Assembly: GCF_042683405.1 (NCBI RefSeq)
Contig: NZ_JBHUJS010000010.1
Coordinates: 1 to 64,000, forward strand
Direction: 5' to 3'
Origin: Telluria sp042683405
Lineage (GTDB): Bacteria > Pseudomonadota > Gammaproteobacteria > Burkholderiales > Burkholderiaceae_D
DNA length: 64,000 bases
In this document: one piece after another, positions 32,526 through 41,850 of the stretch
Position numbering within the stretch: the first letter of the stretch is position 1
Layout: every line of letters begins with the position of its first letter
The notes under the pieces: model-generated
Told to the model about the DNA's origin: nothing
What the model saw: only the letters and a program-made list of their open reading frames with translations
The model's database searches: none
Made by a program: the position numbers and the translations under genes

Positions 32526-33470
32526 ATGAAGATCGCCTTCCTTGCCGACCCGCTCGACAGTTTCAAGACTTACAAGGACTCCACCTTCGCGATGATGCGC
32601 GAGGCGGCCCGCCGCGGCCACGCCCTGTACGCGTTCGAGCAGTCCGACATGGGCCTGACCGAGGGCCTGGTGACCGCACGCGCCATGCACGTTACCCTGA
32701 CCGGCGCGGCCGACGACTGGTACCGCGCCACGCCCAAGGATGATACCGAGCTGTCCGCCTTCGACGCGGTCATCGTGCGCAAGGACCCGCCCTTCGACAT
32801 GGAGTACGTGTACGCCACCTACCTGCTGGAGCTGGCCGAAGGGCAGGGCGCGCGCGTCTTCAACAAGCCCGCCGCCATCCGCAGCCACAACGAAAAGCTG
32901 TCGATCGCGCAGTTCTCGCAATTCACCTCGCCGACGCTGGTGACGTCCGACGTCACGCGCCTGCGCGAATTCCATGCCGAGCATGGCGACGTGATCTTCA
33001 AGCCGCTGGACGGCATGGGCGGCGCCGGCATCTTCCGCGTCAAGGACGACGGCATGAACCTGGGCGCGGTGATCGAGATGCTGACCGACCTGGGCCGGCG
33101 CACGATCATGGCGCAGAAGTACATCCCCGCCATCGTCAAGGGCGACAAGCGCGTGCTGGTCATCGGCGGCAAGCCGGTGCCGTTCGCGCTGGCGCGCATT
33201 CCGCAGGCCGGCGAGGTGCGCGGCAACCTGGCCGCGGGCGGCACCGGCGTCGCGCAGCCCCTCGGTGGCCGCGACCGCGAGATCGCCGAGGCCCTTGGGC
33301 CCACGCTGGCCGCGCGTGGCCTGTTGCTGGTAGGATTAGATGTGATTGGCGATTTCCTGACCGAAGTGAACGTGACCAGCCCCACCTGCTTCCAGGAGAT
33401 CTTCGACCAGACCGGCTTTGACGTGGCGGCCATGTTCATCGACGCGCTGGAACAGCAGGTTAACGGATAA
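32526..33470 (+). CDS. gshB: Glutathione synthase
   Basis: A 314-residue ATP-grasp enzyme adding glycine to gamma-glutamylcysteine. Family segments: MKIAFLADPLDSFKTYKDSTF at the start, DAVIVRKDPPFDMEYVY, VIFKPLDGMGGAGIFR (nucleotide loop) and LDVIGDFLTEVNVTSPTC (metal ligands). Length matches E. coli GshB (316). The start at 32526 has CCTCCC rather than a strong RBS upstream but aligns with the family. It is followed by the PTS genes with a 3-bp gap, so glutathione and PTS regulatory genes share a transcript. Confidence 0.95.
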   Translation: MKIAFLADPLDSFKTYKDSTFAMMREAARRGHALYAFEQSDMGLTEGLVTARAMHVTLTGAADDWYRATPKDDTELSAFDAVIVRKDPPFDMEYVYATYLLELAEGQGARVFNKPAAIRSHNEKLSIAQFSQFTSPTLVTSDVTRLREFHAEHGDVIFKPLDGMGGAGIFRVKDDGMNLGAVIEMLTDLGRRTIMAQKYIPAIVKGDKRVLVIGGKPVPFALARIPQAGEVRGNLAAGGTGVAQPLGGRDREIAEALGPTLAARGLLLVGLDVIGDFLTEVNVTSPTCFQEIFDQTGFDVAAMFIDALEQQVNG

Positions 33471-33473
33471 ACC

Positions 33474-33875
33474 ATGGTAGGCATCTTACTTTTGACGCAC
33501 GCGCCGCTCGGACAGGCATTCATGTCCGCGGTGGAGCACGTGTTCCGCGGCCCCACCGAGCACTTCGAGGCAATCGACGTGCAGCCGGACCAGGACCTGG
33601 CGGAGGTGAACAAGCTGGCGACCGCCGCGATCCGCCGCGTGGACGACGGCGACGGCGTGCTGGTCATCACCGACATCAAGGGCGGCACGCCGGCCAACTG
33701 CTGCGACATGCTGGCCAACGCCGGCCATGTGGAAGTCATCGCCGGCATCAGCCTGCCGATGCTGCTGCGCGCGATCACCTACCGCCGCGACTCGCTCGAC
33801 GTGGTGGTGGAGATGGCCCTGGCCGGCGGCCAGAACGGCGTGGTCCGCTGCGACAACCGCGTGCGCGTAGGCTGA
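33474..33875 (+). CDS. PTS EIIA component, mannose/fructose type (PtsM-like)
   Basis: A 133-residue EIIA-Man fold protein with phosphorylation site His9 (LLLTHAPLG) and the DIKGGTPANC segment. No membrane PTS subunits (EIIC, EIID) are encoded nearby, so in this group of bacteria it belongs to a regulatory phosphorelay EI-HPr-EIIA rather than sugar uptake. It follows gshB directly and precedes HPr. Confidence 0.92.
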   Translation: MVGILLLTHAPLGQAFMSAVEHVFRGPTEHFEAIDVQPDQDLAEVNKLATAAIRRVDDGDGVLVITDIKGGTPANCCDMLANAGHVEVIAGISLPMLLRAITYRRDSLDVVVEMALAGGQNGVVRCDNRVRVG

Positions 33876-33920
33876 GCGCCCCCGAACAACAACACCATGA
33901 CAGCCTGACCCTTTGAGACG

Positions 33921-34190
33921 ATGATCCAGCACGAAATCGAAATTATCAACAAGCTTGGCCTGCACGCACGGGCATCGGCCAAGTTCACCCAGCTCGCCGC
34001 CCGCTACAAGAGCGACATCTTCCTGACCCGTAACGCGCGCCGCATCAACGGCAAGTCGATCATGGGCGTGATGATGCTGGCGGCCGGCAAAGGCGCCAAG
34101 GTCACGCTGGAAGCCGACGGCGCCGACGAGCAGGAAGCGATCACCGCGCTGTCGGCCCTCATCAACGACAAGTTCGGCGAAGGCGAGTAA
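33921..34190 (+). CDS. ptsH: PTS phosphocarrier HPr
   Basis: An 89-residue phosphocarrier with active His15 (KLGLHARASAKF) and Ser46 (INGKSIMGVM), the site used by HPr kinase. It passes phosphate from EI to EIIA (33474-33875). Its stop overlaps by one base the next gene's ATG (TAATG). Confidence 0.95.
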   Translation: MIQHEIEIINKLGLHARASAKFTQLAARYKSDIFLTRNARRINGKSIMGVMMLAAGKGAKVTLEADGADEQEAITALSALINDKFGEGE

Positions 34191-35956
34191 TGCCGCTGGA
34201 CCTGGCGCCGATGTCTTCGTTCACTCTCCACGGCATTCCCGTCTCGCGCGGCATCGCGATCGGCCGCGCGCACATCCTGACGCCGGCCGCGCTCGACGTG
34301 CGCCACTACCTGGTGGCCGAAGAGCAGGTCGAGGCCGAAGTGGCGCGCCTGCAGGCCGCGTTCGCCGAAGTGCACAAGGAGCTGCAGACGCTGTGGACGG
34401 AGCTGCCCAAGGACGCCCCGACCGAGCTGGGCGCCTTTATCGACGTCCACGTCCTGATCCTGTCCGACCCGATGATCTCGGAAGCGCCGCTCGACATCAT
34501 CCGCAGCCGCCACTACAACGCCGAATGGGCGCTGGTGACGCAGATCGACGAGCTGTCGGCGCAGTTCGACGAGATCGAAGACCCTTACCTGCGCGAGCGC
34601 AAGGCGGACATCCAGCAGGTCGCCGAGCGCGTGCTCAAGGTCCTGATGGGCACCGCCCAGCTGAAGCCCGTGCAGACCGCGCTGTCGGAGGAATTCCAGC
34701 CGCAGATGATCGTCGTCGCGCACGACATCTCGCCGGCCGACATGCTGCAGTTCCGCGACGGCTCCTTCATCGGCTTTGTCACCGACGTCGGCGGCCAGAA
34801 CTCGCATACCGCCATCGTCGCCCGTTCGCTCGACATCCCGGCGGCGGTCGGCATGTCGCAGGCATCGCGCCTGATCGAGCAGGACGACTGGGTCATCATC
34901 GACGGCGACGCCGGCGTGGTGATCGCCAACCCGAGCGCGCTGGTGCTGGACCAGTATCGCGCCCGCCAGGCCGTCCAGCTGAAGGCGCGCAAGAAGCTGC
35001 TCAAGCTGAAAAAGACCCCGGCCATTACCAAGGACGGCACGCCGATCACACTGCTGGCCAATATCGAGCTGCCGGACGACTGCACGGGCGCGCTCGACTC
35101 CGGCGCGCAGGGCGTCGGCCTGTTCCGCTCCGAATTCCTGTTCATGGGCCACGGCCACGTGATGCCGACCGAAGACGAGCAGTTCGAGCAGTACAAGAAG
35201 GCCGTGGTGGCGATGAAGGGCCGCCCGGTCACCATCCGCACCCTCGACATCGGCGCCGACAAGCCGCTCGACCAGATGGAGCACACTGCGCTGAACCCGG
35301 CGCTGGGCCTGCGCGCGATCCGCTACTGCCTGGCCGAGCCGCAGATCTTCCTGACGCAGCTGCGCGCGATCCTGCGCGCCTCCGCCTTCGGCAAGGTGCG
35401 CATCCTGATCCCGATGCTGGCGCACGCGTTCGAGATCGACCAGTCGCTAGCCATGATCGCGCAGGCCAAGGCGCAGCTGCTCGAGGGCGGCGTCAAGTTC
35501 GATCCGAATGTGGAAGTGGGCGCGATGATCGAGATCCCGGCCGCCGCGCTGTCGCTGCCGATGTTCGTCAAGCGCCTCGACTTCCTCTCGATCGGCACCA
35601 ATGACCTGATCCAGTACACGCTGGCGATCGACCGCGTCGACTACGAGGTCGCGCACCTGTACAACCCGCTGCACCCGGCCGTGCTGCACCTGATCGCGAT
35701 GACCATCGACGCCGGCCACAAGGCGGGCAAGGACGTGGCGGTGTGCGGCGAGATGGCGGGCGACGTCAAGCTCACCCGCCTGCTGCTCGGCATGGGATTG
35801 CGCGAATTCTCGATGCATCCGGCCCAGCTGCTGTCGGTAAAGCAGGAAATCCTCAACAGCGACATCAGCGTGCTGACCGCCAAGACCCGGCGCATCCTGC
35901 GCGCGATGGAACCGGCGGCGATCGCGGAAGCGGTAGAACAACTCCAGGCGCTGTAA
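34190..35956 (+). CDS. ptsI: PTS enzyme I (phosphoenolpyruvate-protein phosphotransferase)
   Basis: A 588-residue enzyme that takes phosphate from PEP and gives it to HPr. Phosphorylated His206 lies in GGQNSHTAIVARS; the C-terminal PEP domain has LFRSEFLFMG and the CGEMAGD signature. The start at 34190 overlaps the HPr stop and has GAAGGCGAG upstream; a second start at 34211 (MSSFTLHGIPVSRG) matches homologues better at the N-terminus, and either may be used. It completes the EIIA-HPr-EI relay. Confidence 0.94.
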   Translation: MPLDLAPMSSFTLHGIPVSRGIAIGRAHILTPAALDVRHYLVAEEQVEAEVARLQAAFAEVHKELQTLWTELPKDAPTELGAFIDVHVLILSDPMISEAPLDIIRSRHYNAEWALVTQIDELSAQFDEIEDPYLRERKADIQQVAERVLKVLMGTAQLKPVQTALSEEFQPQMIVVAHDISPADMLQFRDGSFIGFVTDVGGQNSHTAIVARSLDIPAAVGMSQASRLIEQDDWVIIDGDAGVVIANPSALVLDQYRARQAVQLKARKKLLKLKKTPAITKDGTPITLLANIELPDDCTGALDSGAQGVGLFRSEFLFMGHGHVMPTEDEQFEQYKKAVVAMKGRPVTIRTLDIGADKPLDQMEHTALNPALGLRAIRYCLAEPQIFLTQLRAILRASAFGKVRILIPMLAHAFEIDQSLAMIAQAKAQLLEGGVKFDPNVEVGAMIEIPAAALSLPMFVKRLDFLSIGTNDLIQYTLAIDRVDYEVAHLYNPLHPAVLHLIAMTIDAGHKAGKDVAVCGEMAGDVKLTRLLLGMGLREFSMHPAQLLSVKQEILNSDISVLTAKTRRILRAMEPAAIAEAVEQLQAL

Positions 35957-35977
35957 GGCGCGTTTCAAGAAAGACCC

Positions 35978-37117
35978 ATGTCCTCCATCGGAATCGTCAC
36001 GCCGCAATCGATGCATTTTGCGGAACCGCTGGCGCTGCAAAGCGGCGCGAGCATCGCCGGCTATACGCTCATGTATGAGACCTACGGCACCCTCAACGCG
36101 GACAAGTCAAACGCCGTGCTGGTGTGCCATGCGCTCAATGCCTCGCACCACGTGGCCGGCGTGTACCAGGACAATCCGAAGAGCGCCGGCTGGTGGGACA
36201 ACATGGTTGGTCCCGGCAAGCCGCTCGACACCAACCGCTTCTTCGTGATCGGCGTAAACAACCTCGGCTCCTGCTTCGGCTCGACCGGCCCGATGCACGA
36301 CAACCCGGCCACCGGCAAGCCGTACGGCGCATCGTTCCCGGTCGTGACCGTGGAAGACTGGGTGGCCGCGCAGGCGCGCCTGGCCGACCGGCTCGGCATC
36401 GAGCAGTTCGCGGCCGTCATGGGTGGCTCGCTGGGCGGCATGCAGGCGCTGGCGTGGAGCATCCGCTTCCCCGACCGCCTGCGCCACTGCATGGTGATCG
36501 CGTCCACGCCCAAGCTGTCGGCGCAGAACATCGCCTTCAACGACGTGGCGCGCCAGGCCATCCTGTCCGATCCGGACTTCCACAACGGCGACTTCTATGC
36601 GCACGGCGTGGTGCCCAAGCGCGGCCTGCGCGTGGCGCGCATGATCGGCCACATCACCTACCTGTCCAACGACGACATGGCGGAGAAGTTCGGCCGCAAG
36701 CTGCGCAGCGCCGCCGAAACCAATGAGTACAACTTCGACTTCGGCATCGATTTCGAGATCGAGTCCTACCTGCGCTACCAGGGCGACAAGTTCTCCGAAT
36801 ACTTCGACGCCAACACCTACCTGCTGATCACCAAGGCGCTCGACTACTTCGACCCGGCGCGCGAGCACGGCGGCGACCTGACCAAGGCGCTGGCCAGTAC
36901 CCGCGCCAACTTCATGCTGGCATCTTTCACCACCGACTGGCGCTTCTCGCCGGAGCGCAGCCGCGAGATCGTGGAAGCGCTGGTGGCGAACCGCCGCAAC
37001 GTCACCTATGCCGAAATAGACGCCCCGCACGGCCACGACGCCTTCCTGCTGGAGGACCCGCGCTACATGAACATGGTCCGCGCCTACTACGAGCGCATCT
37101 GGGGAGAGCTGCAATGA
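35978..37117 (+). CDS. metX: Homoserine O-acyltransferase MetX
   Basis: A 379-residue alpha/beta-hydrolase that acylates homoserine in methionine synthesis. In many betaproteobacteria the acyl donor is succinyl-CoA; the sequence alone does not settle acetyl versus succinyl here. Nucleophile region GGSLGGMQAL, oxyanion region LNASHHVAG and C-terminal PHGHDAFLL are present. It overlaps metW by four bases (ATGA). It begins only 21 bp after ptsI, so read-through from the PTS operon is possible, with no separate promoter obvious. Confidence 0.93.
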   Translation: MSSIGIVTPQSMHFAEPLALQSGASIAGYTLMYETYGTLNADKSNAVLVCHALNASHHVAGVYQDNPKSAGWWDNMVGPGKPLDTNRFFVIGVNNLGSCFGSTGPMHDNPATGKPYGASFPVVTVEDWVAAQARLADRLGIEQFAAVMGGSLGGMQALAWSIRFPDRLRHCMVIASTPKLSAQNIAFNDVARQAILSDPDFHNGDFYAHGVVPKRGLRVARMIGHITYLSNDDMAEKFGRKLRSAAETNEYNFDFGIDFEIESYLRYQGDKFSEYFDANTYLLITKALDYFDPAREHGGDLTKALASTRANFMLASFTTDWRFSPERSREIVEALVANRRNVTYAEIDAPHGHDAFLLEDPRYMNMVRAYYERIWGELQ

Positions 37118-37722
37118 AGTTCGAAGACCTGGCCACCCTGCGTCCCGACCTCGCGTTCATCGCACACTGGGTCCCGAAGAACGCGCACGTGCTGGACGTG
37201 GGCTGCGGCGATGGCGCCATGCTGCGCTACCTCCAGTCCGGCAAACAGTGCACCGGCTACGGCATCGAGCTGGACGACGAGCAGGTGTTGAGGAGCACCG
37301 CGCGCGGCATCAGCGTGATCCAGCACGACATCGAGCAGGGCCTCGGCCTGTTCGCCGATAACTCCTTCGACACGGTGCTGTGCCTGTCCGCCCTGCAGAT
37401 GATGCAGCACGTGGAAGCGCTGCTGCGCGATATCGTGCGCGTGGGCGGGGAAGCGATCGTCTCCTTCCCCAACTTCGCCTACTGGCCGCACCGGCTGGCG
37501 CTGGCGCGCGGCCGCATGCCGGTCTCCAAGCTGCTGCCTTACCAGTGGTTCGACACGCCCAACGTGCGCTACGCCACCATCTACGACTTCGAGGACCTGG
37601 CGCGCGCCTGCGGCCTCGAAGTGCTGGAGCGCGTGGCGCTGGCCGAGGGCAAGGTGGTGCGCTTCCTGCCCAACCTGCGCGGCAGCCTGGCCGTGTTCAG
37701 GCTGCGCAAGCTGGCGCGCTGA
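37114..37722 (+). CDS. metW: Methionine biosynthesis protein MetW
   Basis: A 202-residue methyltransferase-like protein (SAM motif VLDVGCGDGAMLRYL). MetW partners MetX in methionine synthesis in proteobacteria; its own reaction is not known. The segment FPNFAYWPHRLALARGRMPVSKLLPYQWFDTPN is typical of the family. It is coupled to metX by an ATGA overlap. Confidence 0.94.
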   Translation: MKFEDLATLRPDLAFIAHWVPKNAHVLDVGCGDGAMLRYLQSGKQCTGYGIELDDEQVLRSTARGISVIQHDIEQGLGLFADNSFDTVLCLSALQMMQHVEALLRDIVRVGGEAIVSFPNFAYWPHRLALARGRMPVSKLLPYQWFDTPNVRYATIYDFEDLARACGLEVLERVALAEGKVVRFLPNLRGSLAVFRLRKLAR

Positions 37723-37808
37723 GCGGGAAGGCTGGTTGTGTACGTTCCCTCACTGAAAAGTCCGGCGGCCCGGCGTATGCTTTCGCTGACGCAACCACGG
37801 AGACCACG

Positions 37809-38729
37809 ATGAGAACATTCAAGCATGCCGCAGCGCTGCTGGCGCTGACCCTGTGCATTGGCTCCGCGCCGGCGCAGCAGCGGGTGGAGCAGGTGCAGCA
37901 GGGCGGGCAGGTAGTCCAGGACGGGATTGTCGTCCAGCCACTTTCGCGCACGCGTTCGCTCGCCAAGCGCCTGATTTCCCCCGAACAAGTCGAGCAGCAA
38001 GCCTCCCAGCAGTACGTGGCGATGCTGTCGCAGGCCAAGGAACAAGGCGCGCTGTACCCGGCCACGCATCCGCAGGTCAACCGGCTGCGCAACATCGCGC
38101 GCCGCATCATCCCGCATTCGACGCGCTGGAACGCGGATGCCCAGAACTGGAAATGGCAGGTCAACCTGTTCAACTCCGACCAGGTCAACGCGTTCTGCCT
38201 GCCGGGCGGGCGCATTGGCTTCTACAGCGGCATCATCAGCAAGCTGCATCTGACCGACGACGAAATCGCCGCCATCATGGGCCATGAAGTCGCGCACGCG
38301 CTGCGCGAACACGGCCGCGAACGTGCCGGCAAAGCGGCGGCCACCGGCCTGCTGGCGCGGCTGGGCGGCGCTGCAGCCTCCGTCCTGCTGGGCGTCGATC
38401 CCAACATCACCGGTGGCTTTGCGAATGCCGCCGGCCAGCTGGCCGTCCTGAAGTTCTCGCGCGACGAGGAACGCGAAGCGGACCTGATCGGCCTCGACAT
38501 TGCCGCGCGCGCCGGTTACGATCCGCGTGCCGGCATCGCGCTGTGGCGCAAGATGGCTTCGCTGGACGAGCGCGGCGCGCCGATCCAGCTGCTCTCGACC
38601 CACCCGGGCGGCGAGGACCGTATCGCCATCATCCAGGACCACATGAACGTGCTGCTGCCTGTATACGCGCGCGCAAAAGGCACGACGGTGGCACGGCTGC
38701 CGGCATACCGGACAACCGCTATCAGATAG
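37809..38729 (+). CDS. M48 family metallopeptidase, exported
   Basis: A 306-residue periplasmic zinc peptidase. A signal peptide (residues 1-22, ending APA) is followed by the M48 domain with zinc motif HEVAH at 159-163 and the downstream glutamate in DEEREADLIGLD. Related proteins (LoiP/YcaL/BepA group) act in outer-membrane protein quality control. No TPR domain follows, so it is not BepA. Its start at 37809 gives the signal peptide. It stands alone after metW. Confidence 0.88.
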   Translation: MRTFKHAAALLALTLCIGSAPAQQRVEQVQQGGQVVQDGIVVQPLSRTRSLAKRLISPEQVEQQASQQYVAMLSQAKEQGALYPATHPQVNRLRNIARRIIPHSTRWNADAQNWKWQVNLFNSDQVNAFCLPGGRIGFYSGIISKLHLTDDEIAAIMGHEVAHALREHGRERAGKAAATGLLARLGGAAASVLLGVDPNITGGFANAAGQLAVLKFSRDEEREADLIGLDIAARAGYDPRAGIALWRKMASLDERGAPIQLLSTHPGGEDRIAIIQDHMNVLLPVYARAKGTTVARLPAYRTTAIR

Positions 38730-38739
38730 AGCAGGGCAG

Positions 38740-39654
38740 ATGGGCTGGCAGGCAGAGGCAAATTCGTTCGTTCCCTTACCGATCCGCGACGGCGTGGCAC
38801 CCAGCTACCTGTGGCTGCCGGACGAACGATGGCCCTCGCTGCTGGCCTTCCTGGTCGCGCGCTTCCCTGCGGTGACGGAGTCCGACTGGCGCGAACGGAT
38901 GGCGCGCGGCGAAGTGGTGGACGGGCGCGGCGACCCGGTCACGCCCGCGACGCCCTTCCGCAAGCAGATGCGCATCTGGTACTACCGCGAGCTACCGCCG
39001 GAAACGCCGATCCCGTTCGAAGAACAGGTGCTGCACATGGACGAGCACCTGCTTATCGTCGACAAGCCGCACTTCCTGCCCATGATCCCGACCGGCCGCT
39101 TCGTCAAGGAGACGCTGCTGGTGCGCCTGAAGCACAAGCTCGGCCTGCCCGACCTGGTGCCGATCCACCGCCTGGACCGCGAGACCGCCGGCGTCGTCAT
39201 CTTCTCGCACAACCGCGCCACCCGCGGCACCTACCAGTCGATGTTCCAGAAGCGCTCGATGCAGAAGACCTACGAAGCGCTGGCCGCGCCGATTCCCGGC
39301 CGCCGCGACTACCCGTTCACCTACCGCAGCCGCATGGTCGACGCCGACCAGTTCTTCATTATGCGCGAGGAGGTGGGCGAACCAAATTCGGAAACGGTGG
39401 TGGACGTGATCGAGGAGCGCGGCGACATCAACCTGTACCGCCTGCAGCCGCACACCGGCCGCAAGCACCAGCTGCGCCTGCACATGGCATCGCTCGGCGC
39501 GCCCATCCTCAACGATGCTTTCTACCCCGTCGCGCTGCCGTGCAAGGGCGACGACTTCCGCCACCCCTTGCAGCTGCTGGCCCGCTCCATTACCTTCACC
39601 GACCCTTTGAGCGGCGCCGAGCGCACCTTCACCAGCACCCGCACGCTGGAATAG
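38740..39654 (+). CDS. RluA-family pseudouridine synthase
   Basis: A 304-residue RNA pseudouridine synthase. Catalytic Asp is in HRLDRETAGVVIFSHN; the fold continues through HTGRKHQLRLHMASLGAPILND. No S4 domain is obvious: the N-terminal 90 residues are a different module (VPLPIRDGVAPSYLWLPD), which fits the RluA-like group that modifies tRNA or 23S rRNA. The target is not predictable. It follows the M48 gene by 10 bp and is probably in its transcript. Confidence 0.88.
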   Translation: MGWQAEANSFVPLPIRDGVAPSYLWLPDERWPSLLAFLVARFPAVTESDWRERMARGEVVDGRGDPVTPATPFRKQMRIWYYRELPPETPIPFEEQVLHMDEHLLIVDKPHFLPMIPTGRFVKETLLVRLKHKLGLPDLVPIHRLDRETAGVVIFSHNRATRGTYQSMFQKRSMQKTYEALAAPIPGRRDYPFTYRSRMVDADQFFIMREEVGEPNSETVVDVIEERGDINLYRLQPHTGRKHQLRLHMASLGAPILNDAFYPVALPCKGDDFRHPLQLLARSITFTDPLSGAERTFTSTRTLE

Positions 39655-39656
39655 GG

Positions 39657-39673
39657 AAGGGGACGGTCCCCTT
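39657..39673. repeat. GGGGAC-GTCCCC palindrome
   Basis: Perfect palindrome AAGGGGAC / GTCCCCTT around one base, right after the stop codon of the pseudouridine synthase gene. A short member of the repeat family found at 32321, 44138 and 47314. Confidence 0.8.
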
Positions 39674-39678
39674 GAACA

Positions 39679-40839
39679 TCATGGCCGAAGCCCGTAGCGA
39701 TTGATGAACTTCGCCACCCCATCCGGATTCGCAGCCACCCATTTTTCCAGCGCAGGCCGATACGCCTGCCGATACGTCAGCAACAACAGGGCAGGCTCCA
39801 GCTGCCCGTCCCGCTCGAACACCTGCATCTGCCGCAGCGCAGGATCGCTCAGTTCCTTGCCTGACTTGGTGTTCAACTCACCGATGATCTTCAGCGCAGT
39901 GCGCCACGTTTCAAGCTCGATGTCGAACGCGGACAGCTTCTTGTCCTTGTCGTCCCCGCGCAGCTTGATCTCGACCATGCCCATCGCAAGCCAGAACGCG
40001 CTATCCGGTGTCCCATTCTCCTTCTGAATCCGCGCGTCCAGCGATATCTTGAGGTTCCCGTCGGATCCCGCATTCACTTGCGAACCGCGGCGCAGTTGCA
40101 GTGGCTTGAGCGGCTTGATGTGATTGAGCGCCATCCAGACGGAGGCTGGGGTGGGTTCGGCGGCGATCGCATCGATCAATGCCTGTGCCGCTGCATCGCC
40201 TTTGTCCTGTGCGAGCAGCGCATTGGACAGGAAACGCCACGCCTGGGAGTTGCGCGGCTCGATCTCGGTGGCGCGCCGGAACAGCGCCTCAGCCTGGGGA
40301 TAGTCCTTTTGCGCGAAATGGCAATTGCCCGCAACGACCCACAGTCCCGAGACCTTGGGGGCCAATGGAAAGGCTGCTTCATATTTCTTCAGCGCGTCGG
40401 CGTACCGGCCCTTTGCGAACAACTGCTCTCCTGCCTCGAACAATTTGGCAGCATCCGGGGGCATGGGGTTCAGTGGAGCAGGTCGTCCATCGCGCAGAAG
40501 ACGCAGCGTCTCCAGTGCGATCGGACTGTCGGGCTTCAGCTTCAAGGCCTCGCTGGCATTCGCCTCGGCGGCTGCACGCGCCTTCTCCGCGTCGGCCGGC
40601 GCCATTCGTTCAGACATCACGAGAAGCAGTGCGGCGCGCGCCGAGAGCGGCAACGCCGAATCAGGCGCGATGTTGACCGCTTCGGTGTATTTGCCCCAAG
40701 CCTCGTTGAGTTTGCCCTGCGTTTGCAGGACATAAGCTTCCTTCACTTTTGCCAGGCAGGCTTCCCTGCACGTTTCGGCAGCAAAGCCTGCGGGCGCAGC
40801 GAGCGAAATCGCAACAGCCAGGAGTGTCGAGCGGATCAT
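39679..40839 (-). CDS. TPR-repeat protein, exported
   Basis: A 386-residue protein with a signal peptide (1-20, ending GFA) followed by Cys24/Cys28 (ETCREACLAKV) and several tetratricopeptide units, e.g. AYVLQTQGKLNEAWGKYTEAVNIAPDS, LFAKGRYADALKKYEAAFPLAP and CHFAQKDYPQAEALFRRATEIEPRN. TPRs mediate protein contact, so it is likely a periplasmic scaffold. No characterised homologue is recognised. The C-terminal 150 residues hold no known domain. It is convergent with the pseudouridine synthase gene. Confidence 0.78.
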   Translation of the reverse strand: MIRSTLLAVAISLAAPAGFAAETCREACLAKVKEAYVLQTQGKLNEAWGKYTEAVNIAPDSALPLSARAALLLVMSERMAPADAEKARAAAEANASEALKLKPDSPIALETLRLLRDGRPAPLNPMPPDAAKLFEAGEQLFAKGRYADALKKYEAAFPLAPKVSGLWVVAGNCHFAQKDYPQAEALFRRATEIEPRNSQAWRFLSNALLAQDKGDAAAQALIDAIAAEPTPASVWMALNHIKPLKPLQLRRGSQVNAGSDGNLKISLDARIQKENGTPDSAFWLAMGMVEIKLRGDDKDKKLSAFDIELETWRTALKIIGELNTKSGKELSDPALRQMQVFERDGQLEPALLLLTYRQAYRPALEKWVAANPDGVAKFINRYGLRP

Positions 40840-40981
40840 CGCGTTCTCTCTTCAATGAAGAAAAGACATGTTAGCCGCCGGCCAGCCACGCGAACTCTCC
40901 GAATGTCACAAACCAGGCAGGATTTCCATCGTGGCCTGCGCTACTTCAATGCGAACGCTTGTCTTTGCGACGTATCAGGAC

Positions 40982-41016
40982 TGGCGGAATCCGCCATGTT
41001 CTGGCCGATTCCGCCA
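40982..41016. repeat. Tandem palindromes between xthA and the TPR gene
   Basis: TGGCGGAATCCGCCA (40982-40996) is a perfect palindrome; a near copy TGGCCGATTCCGCCA follows at 41002-41016, centres 20 bp apart, i.e. on the same DNA face. They lie in the 208-bp gap between the TPR gene and xthA. They could be an operator pair or a hairpin ending xthA transcription; I cannot tell. Confidence 0.6.
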
Positions 41017-41047
41017 AATGCGATTGATCAGTTCAGGGTCAGTACGC

Positions 41048-41818
41048 CTACAGCGCGTACTCGATGATCAGCGGCGCGTGGTCCGAGAAGCGCTCGTCCT
41101 TGTAGATCGAGACGGCTTTCGCGCACTTCGCCAGGCCCGGGGTTGCGACGTGATAGTCGATGCGCCAGCCGACGTTCTTCGCGTACGCCTGGCCGCGATT
41201 GCTCCACCATGTGTACTGCTCGGCGCGGTCGTCGATGCCGCGATGGACGTCCACATAGCCGCACTCGTCGAAGATGCGCGTCATCCACGCCCGCTCCTCC
41301 GGCAGGAAGCCCGAATTCTTCAGGTTGCCCTTCCAGTTCTTCAGGTCGATCTCCTTATGCGCGATGTTCCAGTCGCCGCAGATGACGACTTCGCGGCCCT
41401 CGGCCTTGAGCGCGACCAGGTGCGGCAGGAATACTTCCATGAAGCGGAACTTGGCCTCCTGGCGCTCCGGCGACGACGAGCCGGACGGGCAGTACACCGA
41501 AATCACCGACAGGTTGCCGAAGTCGCACTGCACGTAGCGGCCTTCCGCATCGAACTCGGGGCAGCCGAAACCCGTGATCACACGGTCCGGCGCCACGCGG
41601 CTGTACACGCCGGTGCCCGAATATCCCTTCTTCTCCGCATAGTGGAAATGCCCGTGATAGCCGCACGGATTCAGGAACTCCGGCGTCATGTCGGGAAGCT
41701 GCGCCTTCAGCTCCTGCACGCACACAAAGTCGGCGGTCTGCTTTTCCAGCCAGTTAAAGAAACCCTTTTTGTGGGCGGAACGGATGCCGTTCAGGTTCGC
41801 GGAGATAATCTTTGGCAT
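41048..41818 (-). CDS. xthA: Exodeoxyribonuclease III
   Basis: A 256-residue DNA repair nuclease of the exonuclease III/AP-endonuclease family, which cuts abasic sites and removes 3' blocking groups. Catalytic segments: ISANLNGIRSA, VCVQELKAQ (metal Glu), GDWNIAHKEIDLKNW and the terminal FSDHAPLIIEYAL (Asp-His pair). Its start is divergent from pyrE with 32 bp between them, so the two share a small promoter region. Confidence 0.93.
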   Translation of the reverse strand: MPKIISANLNGIRSAHKKGFFNWLEKQTADFVCVQELKAQLPDMTPEFLNPCGYHGHFHYAEKKGYSGTGVYSRVAPDRVITGFGCPEFDAEGRYVQCDFGNLSVISVYCPSGSSSPERQEAKFRFMEVFLPHLVALKAEGREVVICGDWNIAHKEIDLKNWKGNLKNSGFLPEERAWMTRIFDECGYVDVHRGIDDRAEQYTWWSNRGQAYAKNVGWRIDYHVATPGLAKCAKAVSIYKDERFSDHAPLIIEYAL

Positions 41819-41850
41819 AAAATACTGCTTCTTTCAACACAGGGGACATC

